DNA of 33,195 bases from Bacillota bacterium (lineage in GTDB: Bacteria > Bacillota > Sulfobacillia > RBS10-35 > JAJYVN01). Below, one piece after another: positions 8,022 through 15,988 of this stretch. Under the pieces are notes generated by a model. It searched no databases. It saw only the letters and a program-made list of their open reading frames with translations, and had not been told where the DNA came from. Location of the stretch: positions 1 to 33,195 of the forward strand of contig JAJZXK010000033.1 of the NCBI GenBank assembly GCA_021806565.1. Reading direction: 5' to 3'. Numbering within the stretch: the first letter of the stretch is position 1; every line of letters begins with the position of its first letter. The translations under genes were made by a program, and so were the position numbers.

Positions 8022-9587
8022 ATGTCGTCGGTGGTCGGGGTGCGGGATGGCCCCGCGGATCCGGTGGGGGTAGGGGCGCAGTTGCAGGCGTTGATGGTCG
8101 CCGTCCGTAGGCAGGCGCAGGCCGCGGTGCGCGTTGCGGAGCCGCCGTGGGTGGGGCGCACGGTGGACGCCAGGGACTGCGGGGCGGTCGGCGACGGGGT
8201 GCACGACGACACCGCCGCGCTGCAGCGCGCCATCCACCGCCAGCAACTCCAGGGCGGCGTCGTGTGGATCCCCGCCGGTACCTACCGGGTGCGGGAGCCG
8301 CTGGTCTGCGTGCCGTTGCACGGGGTGACCCGCTGGCCCTGCGTGCTGCGCGGGGAGGGCATGCGCCGCAGTGTGCTGTGCGCGCACAGCGACTTCGTAT
8401 TCAACGGCCTGCTGGGGCACCATGGCGGCGCGGTGGTCGCCCAGGTGGCCGCCGTGGACCTCACCTTGGACGGCAACTACTGCGGCGTGGCCGACGGCCG
8501 TGTCGGCCAACCCCTGAAGGGTGCGGGTGCGCTGGTCTCCCTGCCGCATCCGTTCACCGATTCCGACCGCCGGCCGGGTTTGAGCGCCGGGACGGCGCTG
8601 TACCATCGCTTCGAGCGGGTACGCTTCTATCGCCCCTCCGGTTACGCCGTGATGCCCGCCTCGGCGATGGTGCTCACCGACTGCGTGTTTGAGGGCTGCG
8701 GGCAGCCGGATGCCGCCCTGCACTACACCAGCATCGGGGGTGCGGGCCTCCAGGACTGCCTGGTGTGCGGTTGTAGTTGGATCGGCGGCGCCGGGAACTG
8801 CGTGGATTTCGCCTCAGTCCGCGCCGATCAGCCGTCGCGGGTCCGCTTCCTGTGCAACGTGGTGGAACGGCACCGGATCGGCGGACTGTATGCTGCGGGC
8901 CGGGGGAGCGTCATCGCCTTCAACGCCATCGGCAACGATGCCGACGCCGGCGCAGGGGTCGGCTACAACGCGCTGACCCTGCCGTGCAACCGCGGCAACA
9001 ACCTGGTCTTGGGTAACACGCTGCGAAACATCCGCGTCCACGCCTCCGGCCTCTCACCGCGGCACGGGGACCGCGTGCTGGGAAACCTCGTGCTGGCGGA
9101 TGACCGGGGGATGGTCGCCGATCCGGCGGACGCCGGCCCCGCGGGTTCGGGGTTGGGCCATCTCGCGGCGGTGCTGCGGGAGTTGGCCGAGGCCCTGCCC
9201 CTGGTCGTGGAGGCGGTCACCGATGGGGGGGTGGCCGCCGGTCCGTCCGTCGTCGGTCCGCTGGCGCACGCCCTCGGGTATATCGACGCCCACCTGCATC
9301 AGCCGTTGAGCCCGGCGGCCGTGGCGGCCCAGGTCGGGCTTTCCAGCCGCCATCTCTCCAGGCTGCTGCGGTCGCAGGTGGGGCTCTCCTTAGGAGAATA
9401 CGTGCAGCGGGAGCGTCTGCGCGTGGCCGCGGCCCTCCTTTGCGGCAGCGACCTGCCGGTCAAGGACATCGCCGCCCGCTCCGGCTACCGCGATGTGCAC
9501 CACTTCACCCGGGTCTTCTCCCAGGCCTTCGGTCAGGGACCCGCCACCTTCCGGCGCACCCACACGGCCTCCTCAACCGTCGGCTGA
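8022..9587 (+). CDS. Parallel beta-helix (pectate-lyase-3-like)-AraC fusion regulator
   Basis: A predicted cytoplasmic transcription factor with an unusual sensor. Residues about 48-345 form a pectate-lyase-3/GH28-like right-handed beta-helix. It opens with the family signature VDARDCGAVGDGVHDDT (48-64) and includes LTLDGNYCG, FERVRFYRPSGY and CVFEGCGQPD. Residues 419-516 are a complete AraC/XylS double helix-turn-helix: LSPAAVAAQVGLSSRHLSRL, then VKDIAARSGYRDVHHFTRVF. A linker of about 70 residues joins them. There is no signal peptide or hydrophobic segment. The beta-helix part is homologous throughout to the exported protein at 10678-12096. ATG 8022 is the preferred start because upstream codons look non-coding, but ATG 7950 is possible. 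It lies 173 bases after the propeller-toroid gene on the same strand and probably controls this carbohydrate locus. Confidence 0.85.
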   Translation: MSSVVGVRDGPADPVGVGAQLQALMVAVRRQAQAAVRVAEPPWVGRTVDARDCGAVGDGVHDDTAALQRAIHRQQLQGGVVWIPAGTYRVREPLVCVPLHGVTRWPCVLRGEGMRRSVLCAHSDFVFNGLLGHHGGAVVAQVAAVDLTLDGNYCGVADGRVGQPLKGAGALVSLPHPFTDSDRRPGLSAGTALYHRFERVRFYRPSGYAVMPASAMVLTDCVFEGCGQPDAALHYTSIGGAGLQDCLVCGCSWIGGAGNCVDFASVRADQPSRVRFLCNVVERHRIGGLYAAGRGSVIAFNAIGNDADAGAGVGYNALTLPCNRGNNLVLGNTLRNIRVHASGLSPRHGDRVLGNLVLADDRGMVADPADAGPAGSGLGHLAAVLRELAEALPLVVEAVTDGGVAAGPSVVGPLAHALGYIDAHLHQPLSPAAVAAQVGLSSRHLSRLLRSQVGLSLGEYVQRERLRVAAALLCGSDLPVKDIAARSGYRDVHHFTRVFSQAFGQGPATFRRTHTASSTVG

Positions 9588-9879
9588 GGCCCGCATTGCT
9601 GTGCCTGTGCGGGACGGGCGGGAACCCCCCCGCCCCCGGAGGGGGATGGTCTTCCGGCCCGGGCCGCGGGCATGTCCCCGTGGTGCAAGCCCAGGGCCCT
9701 GGAAGGCAAAGGGACGCGCGGTGGCTCGCGGAATTTCGACCGCGAACGGGTCCGGTCTTCCGCGGGCCGGCTGGAGTCCGCGAGCGGCAGTGTGGTTGGA
9801 GGGACGCGATTTGGCGCTACGCGATACGACGACGGCGATGGACGGTTTCAGTAAGCGGGGGGATGGAGTGGTGGAACGA
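9588..9879. other. Intergenic region before the CBM9 lipoprotein
   Basis: About 290 bases between the AraC-fusion gene and the lipoprotein, probably a regulatory region. It holds a small inverted repeat TCGCGG-N8-CCGCGA around 9727-9746 and C/G-rich arms near 9626-9648. A weak promoter-like pair (TTGGAG near 9796, TACGCG about 16 bases later) is visible, but neither box is close to consensus. An AraC-family operator would be expected near here, but no clear direct repeat was found. Confidence 0.35.
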
Positions 9880-10623
9880 ATGGTGGGTCGTGGATCCGCG
9901 CGGGGGGTGCGCGCCGGGGCCGGTCGGGCGCTGATGTTCCTGCTGGCGGGGGGGCTCTTGGCTGGTTGCGGCGGCCCGGCCGCGAAGACGGCGCCCAAGG
10001 GCCCCAAGCCGGTGGCCAACGCCAATCCGGCCCGTCCCAGCGCGCCGACGATGACGGCGCACTACTGCACCCCGTCCGGGGTCAAGGCGGCCTGCTGGGG
10101 TAAGGCCGCCTTCCAACCGGTGGCGACGAACATGGCGGGCGCGATGCCCTCTGGATTCAGTGCGTCCTTCGCCGCGGTGTGGAACGGCAAGGCCCTGTTC
10201 CTGCTGCAGAAGGTCAAGAACCCCAAGGGTATCTCGAATCAGGTCAACCCCAAGGCGCCCTGGACGACCGACGCCATGGAGGCCTACATCAGCGGCAGCA
10301 ACAGCGGCGGAGCAACCCTTGGGACGCACGAGACGCAGTTCGTCGTGCCGGCGGCCCAGCCCGCCAACATCTGGCATCTGAACGGACGTAGCGCGACCGG
10401 CGTCAAGGCCGCCGTCACCAAGACGAGTTCCGGCTACGACACGTTGCTCACGGTACCGTGGAGCGATCTGGGGACGACGGCCGGCACCGGCCAGCGCATC
10501 GGCCTGGACGTCGCCGCGGACGCCTTTAGCGGCAAGGGCCAAAACCAGATGCTGGCCTGGGGCATCCACGGTTCCAGCGAACAGGCTCCGGCCAGCTGGG
10601 GCCAGGTCACGCTCGCCAAGTGA
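9880..10623 (+). CDS. Lipoprotein with CBM9-like sugar-binding domain
   Basis: An extracellular membrane-anchored protein of about 247 residues. The N-terminus is arginine-rich, followed by a hydrophobic stretch and a lipobox LLAGC with the lipidated cysteine at residue 30. A proline/alanine linker follows. The rest resembles carbohydrate-binding module family 9 or DOMON-type domains: SASFAAVWNGKALFLLQKV, then APWTTDAMEAYISGSNSGG, and later YDTLLTVPWSDLG and RIGLDVAADAF. The WTTDAMEAYI segment corresponds to the W..D..E.Y motif lining the ligand site. No catalytic domain is attached. ATG 9880 was chosen for its signal peptide and a GGAG-like site; ATG 9838 and GTG 9868/9871 are in frame. It sits between the two beta-helix genes, so it may capture the same carbohydrate at the cell surface. 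Confidence 0.75.
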   Translation: MVGRGSARGVRAGAGRALMFLLAGGLLAGCGGPAAKTAPKGPKPVANANPARPSAPTMTAHYCTPSGVKAACWGKAAFQPVATNMAGAMPSGFSASFAAVWNGKALFLLQKVKNPKGISNQVNPKAPWTTDAMEAYISGSNSGGATLGTHETQFVVPAAQPANIWHLNGRSATGVKAAVTKTSSGYDTLLTVPWSDLGTTAGTGQRIGLDVAADAFSGKGQNQMLAWGIHGSSEQAPASWGQVTLAK

Positions 10624-10677
10624 GGCGGGGCCGCTACCGGGTTCGGGAGTGGGCGAGCGTTGAAAGGGGGGGCCCAG

Positions 10678-12096
10678 GTGAGTGAGCAGCGGCGCCGCGA
10701 TCTGCTCAGGTTCGGCGCGACGGGTGTGGGCGCGTTGGTGGCGGCGACCATGGCGGAGGCCTGCGCCGCCTCGGCCGCCACCGGTGGCACCTCCAGTGGT
10801 ACGTCCACCGGGTGGGCACAGCGGTACCAGGTCTTCAACGTGCACGACTACGGGGCCGCCGGGGACGGCCGGCACGACGACACCGCGGCCATCCAGCAGG
10901 CGATCTATGCGCAGCAGGCCTCCGGAGGCGTGGTCTGGGTGCCGGCTGGTACGTACCGGGTGGACGGGATCCTGTTGGCGGCGCCGCAGAGCGGTGTCGC
11001 CAGCCACACCTGCATCCTGGTCGGCGAGGGCATGAACGCCACGACCCTGCAGGCCGTCAACCCGCAGTACCAGTACAACGGGATGATCGGCTACCAGGCC
11101 GACCGGGTGATCGCGGCGGTGGTGTTGCGCGACCTGACGCTCGACGGGAACTACGTCGGCGCGGGCGGGACCGTGCCGCAGCGCACCTCGGGCGGACATG
11201 GCGCGCTGGTGTCCCTGCCCCAACCCTTCACCGGGGCCTCCAGCTTCGCCCCGCCCGCGGGCCGGTACCACGTCTTCGAGCGGGTGCGCTTCTACCGGCC
11301 GGCGGGTTACGGCTTTCAGCCCCCGTCCTCCAGTGTGTTGCTGCAATGTGTCTTCGAAGCCTGCGGTCAACCGGGCGCCAAGGTCCATTACGACAACATC
11401 GGCGGTGGTGGCGACCAGGATTGTCTGGTGACCGGATGCTCATGGTTGGACGGCGCCGGCAACTTCGTCGACTTCGTCGCCGGACAGCCCGGCAAGCCCT
11501 CGCGCCTGCGCTTTGTGCATAATACTTCCTTCAACCACCAGACTGGGGGCATCTACGCCGCCGGCATCGGGTCGATCATCTGTGGTAACGCGATCGGCAA
11601 CGTCGGCTCGACCACCAGCGGGATCGGCTACGACAGCGGTACGGCCCAGTCCAACCGCGGCCGGAACCTGGTGTTCGGCAACTCCCTCACCGGCGGACTG
11701 AATCTCTTCCATTCGGGGCTTTCGGCCAAGTATGGCGATCGCGTCTTTGGCAACGTCGGGGCGTCGGACGCACTGGTCCCGAGCGCTCCATCCGCCGCGC
11801 CGGTCAGCGGTACCGTCTACCGCAATGAGGCGCCTTACGCCGTCACCCTCTGCCTGGGGGCATACGCCCACGGGGCGAGATCGGCGCACGCCAACGCGGG
11901 GGGTCCGACCGTGCTGGCCGATGTGGGCGTGGGCTCGACCCTGCAGACGGTGGCGACCCAGTGGGTGCCGGCCCAATCGACCGCCACCGCCCCGCAGAGC
12001 GTGGTCCTGCAGGTGCCGGGCGGATGGAGCTACCGCTTCACCGCCCGGGGGTGCCAGTTCGGCAGCCTGACTACCGTGCCCCTGGACGCGGGCTGA
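10678..12096 (+). CDS. Exported parallel beta-helix protein (pectate-lyase-3-like), Tat lipoprotein-type signal
   Basis: A 472-residue exported protein. The N-terminus QRRRDLLRFG (4-13) resembles a twin-arginine signal, and MAEAC places a possible lipidation cysteine at residue 29. The mature part opens with FNVHDYGAAGDGRHDDTAA, the pectate-lyase-3 signature. It continues through beta-helix coils (VVWVPAGTYRVDG, LRDLTLDGNYVGAGG, FERVRFYRPAGYGF, SIICGNAIGN) to an extra beta-rich C-terminal domain that the regulator lacks. GTG 10678 follows AAAGGGGGGG at a good spacing. It is a close paralogue of residues 48-345 of the AraC-fusion protein. A polysaccharide lyase or hydrolase role is plausible, but the catalytic residues of this fold vary by family and could not be assigned here. 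Confidence 0.8.
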   Translation: MSEQRRRDLLRFGATGVGALVAATMAEACAASAATGGTSSGTSTGWAQRYQVFNVHDYGAAGDGRHDDTAAIQQAIYAQQASGGVVWVPAGTYRVDGILLAAPQSGVASHTCILVGEGMNATTLQAVNPQYQYNGMIGYQADRVIAAVVLRDLTLDGNYVGAGGTVPQRTSGGHGALVSLPQPFTGASSFAPPAGRYHVFERVRFYRPAGYGFQPPSSSVLLQCVFEACGQPGAKVHYDNIGGGGDQDCLVTGCSWLDGAGNFVDFVAGQPGKPSRLRFVHNTSFNHQTGGIYAAGIGSIICGNAIGNVGSTTSGIGYDSGTAQSNRGRNLVFGNSLTGGLNLFHSGLSAKYGDRVFGNVGASDALVPSAPSAAPVSGTVYRNEAPYAVTLCLGAYAHGARSAHANAGGPTVLADVGVGSTLQTVATQWVPAQSTATAPQSVVLQVPGGWSYRFTARGCQFGSLTTVPLDAG

Positions 12097-12141
12097 ACCG
12101 GCGGGGGGCGCGCCCCGTGCGCCCAGCCACCGCCTCTGCCG

Positions 12142-12180
12142 CGGTCAGGCCCTGGGGGCATCACTTCCGGGGCCTGACCG
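12142..12180. terminator. Perfect 11-bp inverted repeat between convergent genes
   Basis: CGGTCAGGCCC at 12142-12152 and GGGCCTGACCG at 12170-12180 form an 11-bp stem with a 17-base loop. It overlaps the last codons and stop of pyc (minus strand) and lies 45 bases past the stop of the exported beta-helix gene (plus strand). The position suits a bidirectional terminator. No T-run follows on either side, so it is not a canonical intrinsic terminator. Confidence 0.4.
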
Positions 12181-15100
12181 TATGACCGCGAGTAGGTCGC
12201 CGGCCCGCACGGCGTCCCCGGAAACCACGGTGACCGCGGTCACCTGGCCGCCATGCGGGGCGCGGACGATCGTCTGCATCTTCATGGCCTCCAGGACCAA
12301 CAGCGGCTCTCCAGCGGAGACCTCCGCGCCCCGCTCCACCTCGACGCGCAGGACGTTGCCCGGCATGGGGCTGGCCACCTGGTCGCGGTCCGCCGGGTCG
12401 GCGGCGCGCCGGGCCGAACCGCCGATGCCGATCGCCCGGTCGACGACGGCGATGTCACGCGCGGTGCCGTTGAGTTCGAAGCGCAGCACGCGCCGGCCGT
12501 CGCTGTCCGCGTCGCCGATCGACACCAGCCGCAGGACCAGCGTCTTACCCGGTTCGATGTCCACCTCGGTTTCGTCGCCAGGGCGCATGCCGGTGAAAAA
12601 GCTCGGCGTGTCCAGTCCCGAGGTGTCCCCATACTGTTCCAGGTGGCTGCGCAGCAGGCGGTACGGTTCGGGGTAGAGCACGGAGGTCAGGGCGTCCTGG
12701 CCGGACGCGGCGTGCCCCTCGCGCTCCGAGAGGGCCCTGCGCACCGCCTCAAGGTCGATGAGCGGCAGTTCGGCGCCGAGGCGCCCGAGGGCGGGCCGCC
12801 GGCCCTTCAGCACGGCGGCCTGCAGTCCCGGAGGGAACGGCCGCGGCGGCTGGCCCATCTCGCCCGCGAGCAACTGCACGACGGATTCGGGAAAGTTGAG
12901 GCGCTCGGCCCGCTCCCGCCCCGCGGCGGCGGCCAGCACCCGCTCGCCCAGGGCGTCTGCCGTCAAGCCCTGCTGCACCAGAAAGAGGGCGAAATCACCG
13001 ACCGCCTTGCTGCTCGGGGTCACCTTGACGATCCGGCCGAGCAGGCGGTCGACGGCCTGGTAGGCGGAGACGATGGCGTCCCAGCGCCCTTCCAGACCGA
13101 GGGCGGCGGCCTGGGCGCGCAGGTTGGTGTATTGGCCGCCGGGCATCTCGGCGCGGTAGACCCCCGAGGCTCCGGCGCCCGGCGGACCTTCGAACGCAGC
13201 GTACACAGCCCGGCGGGCCGCCCAGCCCTCCGAGGCCCGGTCGCAGGCGTCCAAGCACAACCCGGTGTCGCGCGGGCGACCCTGCAGCGCGGCCACCACG
13301 GCCGTCAGGCTCGGTTGCGACGTGCCTCCGGCCATCGAGGCGACCGCGACGTCGGCGATCTCCACCCCGGCGTCCGCCGCGGCGAGGATGGTGGCGACGC
13401 CGGTGCCGGCGGTGTCGTGGGTGTGGAGGTGGACGGGCAATCCGACCTCCTGGCGCAGGGCGCGCACCAGGAGCGTCGCGGCGGACGGCCGCAGCAGGCC
13501 CGCCATATCCTTGATGCCGATCAAGTGGACGCCCATGGCTTTGAGCTGGCGCGCGAGGCCGAGGTAGTAGTCGACGGTGTAGAGGTCCTCGGCGGGGTCG
13601 GCGCAGTTGCCCGAGTAGCAGAGGGCTCCCTCGACAAGACGGCCGGTTTGCAGCGCCGCTTCGATCGCCACGCGCATGCCGTCAACCCAGTTGAGGCTGT
13701 CGAAAATGCGGAAGACGTCGATGCCGGCGTCTGCGGCGGCGGCGACGAAGGACCGCACCACCCCGTCGGGGTAGTTGGCGTATCCCACCGCGTTGGCGCC
13801 GCGCAGCAGCATCTGCAGGAGGGTGTCCGGCAGGGAGGCGCGCAGGGCGGCCAGCCGGTCCCAGGGGGATTCGCGCAGGAAGCGCAGGGCCGTGTCAAAG
13901 GTTGCGCCTCCCCACATCTCCACGGAAAAGACGCCGTCCAGATACTCGGCCTCCCGCGCCGCCTCGACCAGGTCGCGGGTGCGGACGCGGGCCGCCAGCA
14001 GGGATTGGTGCGCGTCGCGGAAGGTGGTGTCGGTCAGGTGGAGCCGGGGGGTCTGGCGCAACCGCTCGACGACGGCGGCCGGCCCGTCCCGCAACAGAAG
14101 CGGGCGCAGTCCGCCCGGGACCTGTGCCCGCCGCGGCCGCTCGCCGCGATCGGGTGCCGCCCGCCTCTCCGCGCCCGCGTTGACCGTGACCTCGGCGATG
14201 TATGCCAGGAGCTTGTTGCCCCGGTCCCGCGCGGCGGGGTAGTCGAGCAACTCGGGGGTGCGGTCGACGAAGCCGGTGTCCACCTGCCCGGCGCGGAAAC
14301 GCGGGTGGCCGACCACTTCCAGCAGGAAACCCAGATTGGTGCGCACTCCGCGGATGCGGAACTCACCCAGCGAGCGGCGCATCTTGGCGACGGCGCCGGG
14401 GAAGGTCGGGGCCCAGGCGCAGCACTTGACCAGCAGCGAGTCGAAGTGGGGCGAGATCACGGCGCCCGCCTCCGCGCCCGCCCCGTCCAGCCGGATGCCG
14501 AAGCCGCCCGGGGAGCGATAGGTCAGGATGCAGCCGACGTCCGGCAGGAAGCCGTTTTTGGGGTCCTCGGCGGTGACGCGGCACTGGATCGCAAAGCCGC
14601 GGCACCGCACCGCCTCCTGATCGGGCAGGCCGATTTCCGGATCCGCCAGGCGGTGGCCCTGGGCGATCCGCAGTTGCGCCTGCACCAGGTCGACGCCCGT
14701 GATCAGCTCGGTGATGGTGTGTTCCACCTGGATGCGCGGGTTGACCTCCAGGAAATAGAAACGGCCGTCGGGCGTGACCAGGAACTCGACGGTGCCGGCG
14801 CTGACGTAGCCGACGGACGCCATCAGCCGCACGGCGGCCGCCGCAATGCGCCGACGCTCCGGCTCTTGCAGCCCGACCGCAGGAGCCACCTCGATCAATT
14901 TCTGGCTGCGGCGTTGCACCGAGCAGTCGCGTTCCCACAGGTGCACCAGCCGGCCCTCTGAGTCACCCAGCACCTGAACCTCGATGTGGCGGGCCCCTTC
15001 CAGGGCCGCCTCCAGATAGACCGCGCCCTGGCCGAAGGCGTTTGCGGCCTCGGAACGGGCCGCCTGGAGCGCCGCCCGCAACCCGGCCTGGTCGCGCACC

Positions 15101-15624
15101 AACCGGATGCCGCGGCCGCCGCCGCCGAAGACGGCCTTCACCATGAGCGGATAGCCGATGTTGTTCGCGGCCGCGACCGCCGCGGCTTCGTCGTCCACCG
15201 AGGCGGCCGTGCCGGGTGCCACCGGCAGGCCGGCCGCGACCGCGGCCCGCCGGGCGGCCGCCTTGTCGCCGAAGAGTTCCAGGTGCTCGGGCCGGGGCCC
15301 GACAAAGACGATGCCGGCGGCGGCGCACGCCCGCGCGAACGGTGCGCTCTCGGAGAGAAAACCGTAGCCGGGGTGAACGGCGTCCACGGCCTTGGCGGTG
15401 GCCAGAGAGAGGATGCCGTCGATGTCGAGGTAGGACTCCACCGGGGATCGACCGCGTCCGATCTCGTAGGCCTCGTCCGCCTTGACCCGGTGCAGCGCGT
15501 AGCGGTCTTCGTGTGCGTAGACGGCTACCGTGGGCAAGCGCAACTCCGTGCAGGCGCGAAAGACGCGGATCGCGATCTCACCACGGTTGGCCACCAGGAC
15601 CTTGCGCAGGTGCTTGATCGGCAA
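12145..15624 (-). CDS. pyc: Pyruvate carboxylase, single-chain
   Basis: A biotin-dependent enzyme making oxaloacetate from pyruvate, bicarbonate and ATP; the anaplerotic entry to the TCA cycle. The 1159 residues match the usual single-chain form. The biotin carboxylase domain (about 1-450) opens with VLVANRGEIAIRVFRA and has the ATP-grasp glycine loop KAVFGGGGRGIRLV. The carboxyltransferase domain begins with LTDTTFRDAHQSLLA near 528-545. It includes VHLHTHDTAG with metal-binding histidines and GIKDMAGLLRP with the lysine that is carboxylated in the family. The C-terminal biotinyl domain has VLEAMKMQT near 1105-1113, with the biotinylated lysine intact. The start is TTG at 15622-15624 behind GGGGAGG at 9 bases. 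It is divergent from metE, with 364 bases between them. Confidence 0.95.
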   Translation of the reverse strand: MPIKHLRKVLVANRGEIAIRVFRACTELRLPTVAVYAHEDRYALHRVKADEAYEIGRGRSPVESYLDIDGILSLATAKAVDAVHPGYGFLSESAPFARACAAAGIVFVGPRPEHLELFGDKAAARRAAVAAGLPVAPGTAASVDDEAAAVAAANNIGYPLMVKAVFGGGGRGIRLVRDQAGLRAALQAARSEAANAFGQGAVYLEAALEGARHIEVQVLGDSEGRLVHLWERDCSVQRRSQKLIEVAPAVGLQEPERRRIAAAAVRLMASVGYVSAGTVEFLVTPDGRFYFLEVNPRIQVEHTITELITGVDLVQAQLRIAQGHRLADPEIGLPDQEAVRCRGFAIQCRVTAEDPKNGFLPDVGCILTYRSPGGFGIRLDGAGAEAGAVISPHFDSLLVKCCAWAPTFPGAVAKMRRSLGEFRIRGVRTNLGFLLEVVGHPRFRAGQVDTGFVDRTPELLDYPAARDRGNKLLAYIAEVTVNAGAERRAAPDRGERPRRAQVPGGLRPLLLRDGPAAVVERLRQTPRLHLTDTTFRDAHQSLLAARVRTRDLVEAAREAEYLDGVFSVEMWGGATFDTALRFLRESPWDRLAALRASLPDTLLQMLLRGANAVGYANYPDGVVRSFVAAAADAGIDVFRIFDSLNWVDGMRVAIEAALQTGRLVEGALCYSGNCADPAEDLYTVDYYLGLARQLKAMGVHLIGIKDMAGLLRPSAATLLVRALRQEVGLPVHLHTHDTAGTGVATILAAADAGVEIADVAVASMAGGTSQPSLTAVVAALQGRPRDTGLCLDACDRASEGWAARRAVYAAFEGPPGAGASGVYRAEMPGGQYTNLRAQAAALGLEGRWDAIVSAYQAVDRLLGRIVKVTPSSKAVGDFALFLVQQGLTADALGERVLAAAAGRERAERLNFPESVVQLLAGEMGQPPRPFPPGLQAAVLKGRRPALGRLGAELPLIDLEAVRRALSEREGHAASGQDALTSVLYPEPYRLLRSHLEQYGDTSGLDTPSFFTGMRPGDETEVDIEPGKTLVLRLVSIGDADSDGRRVLRFELNGTARDIAVVDRAIGIGGSARRAADPADRDQVASPMPGNVLRVEVERGAEVSAGEPLLVLEAMKMQTIVRAPHGGQVTAVTVVSGDAVRAGDLLAVIRSGPGSDAPRA

Positions 15625-15988
15625 AGATGAGGCCTCCCCGATACAAGGCTCGCGCGACCCGAATGCCGGCCCCCGCCCGGACGGCGGCGGCTGGCCGGCG
15701 GATGATCGCCCGTGGGTTCGCCGCGCCGCGCCGGATCACTGCACCGACCTTCGCCCCCGGGGCTCAGGCCAGGCTGCGGATGTGCGACGGGATGGCGTAC
15801 CGCCACGCCTGCGTGGTACCATGCCACGACCTGTACAGTGGCGCGGTGTGTCCCGCAACTCCGGCGCACAGGAAATGGACCGGATGGGGTCGAACGGCGT
15901 TGGATCGCCCCTGTCGGCGGCGCCCGATCCGGTTCGAGTTTCGTCATTTGAGCGGCCCACAGGGCTGTTTTCTGGGGAGGACGAAGGC
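15625..15988. promoter_or_regulatory. Divergent pyc-metE control region
   Basis: This 364-base region must hold the promoters of pyc and metE. A bulged inverted repeat lies at 15797-15819 (GTACC-GCC-ACGC, CT, GCGTGGTAC). A -10-like TACAGT follows at 15834-15839 on the plus strand, but no good -35 is visible 17 bases upstream. No S-box (SAM-I), cobalamin or T-box consensus core was recognised, so metE does not appear riboswitch-controlled by a known class. The ribosome binding sites are GGGGAGG for both genes. Confidence 0.4.

Noticed and set aside
9660-9710. Another IS605-type end around the GTGCAAGCCC sequence
   Set aside because: It shares only AAGCCC with the true ends. The local CCAGGGCCCTGG palindrome lacks the GGC-TTTA-GCC core.
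12253-14961. A 900-codon plus-strand frame opposite pyc
   Set aside because: It is an antisense shadow of pyruvate carboxylase, with no motif and biased composition.
15625-15988. A SAM, cobalamin or T-box riboswitch before metE
   Set aside because: None of the conserved core sequences of these classes was recognised. A covariance-model search (Infernal with Rfam SAM, Cobalamin and T-box models) would settle it.
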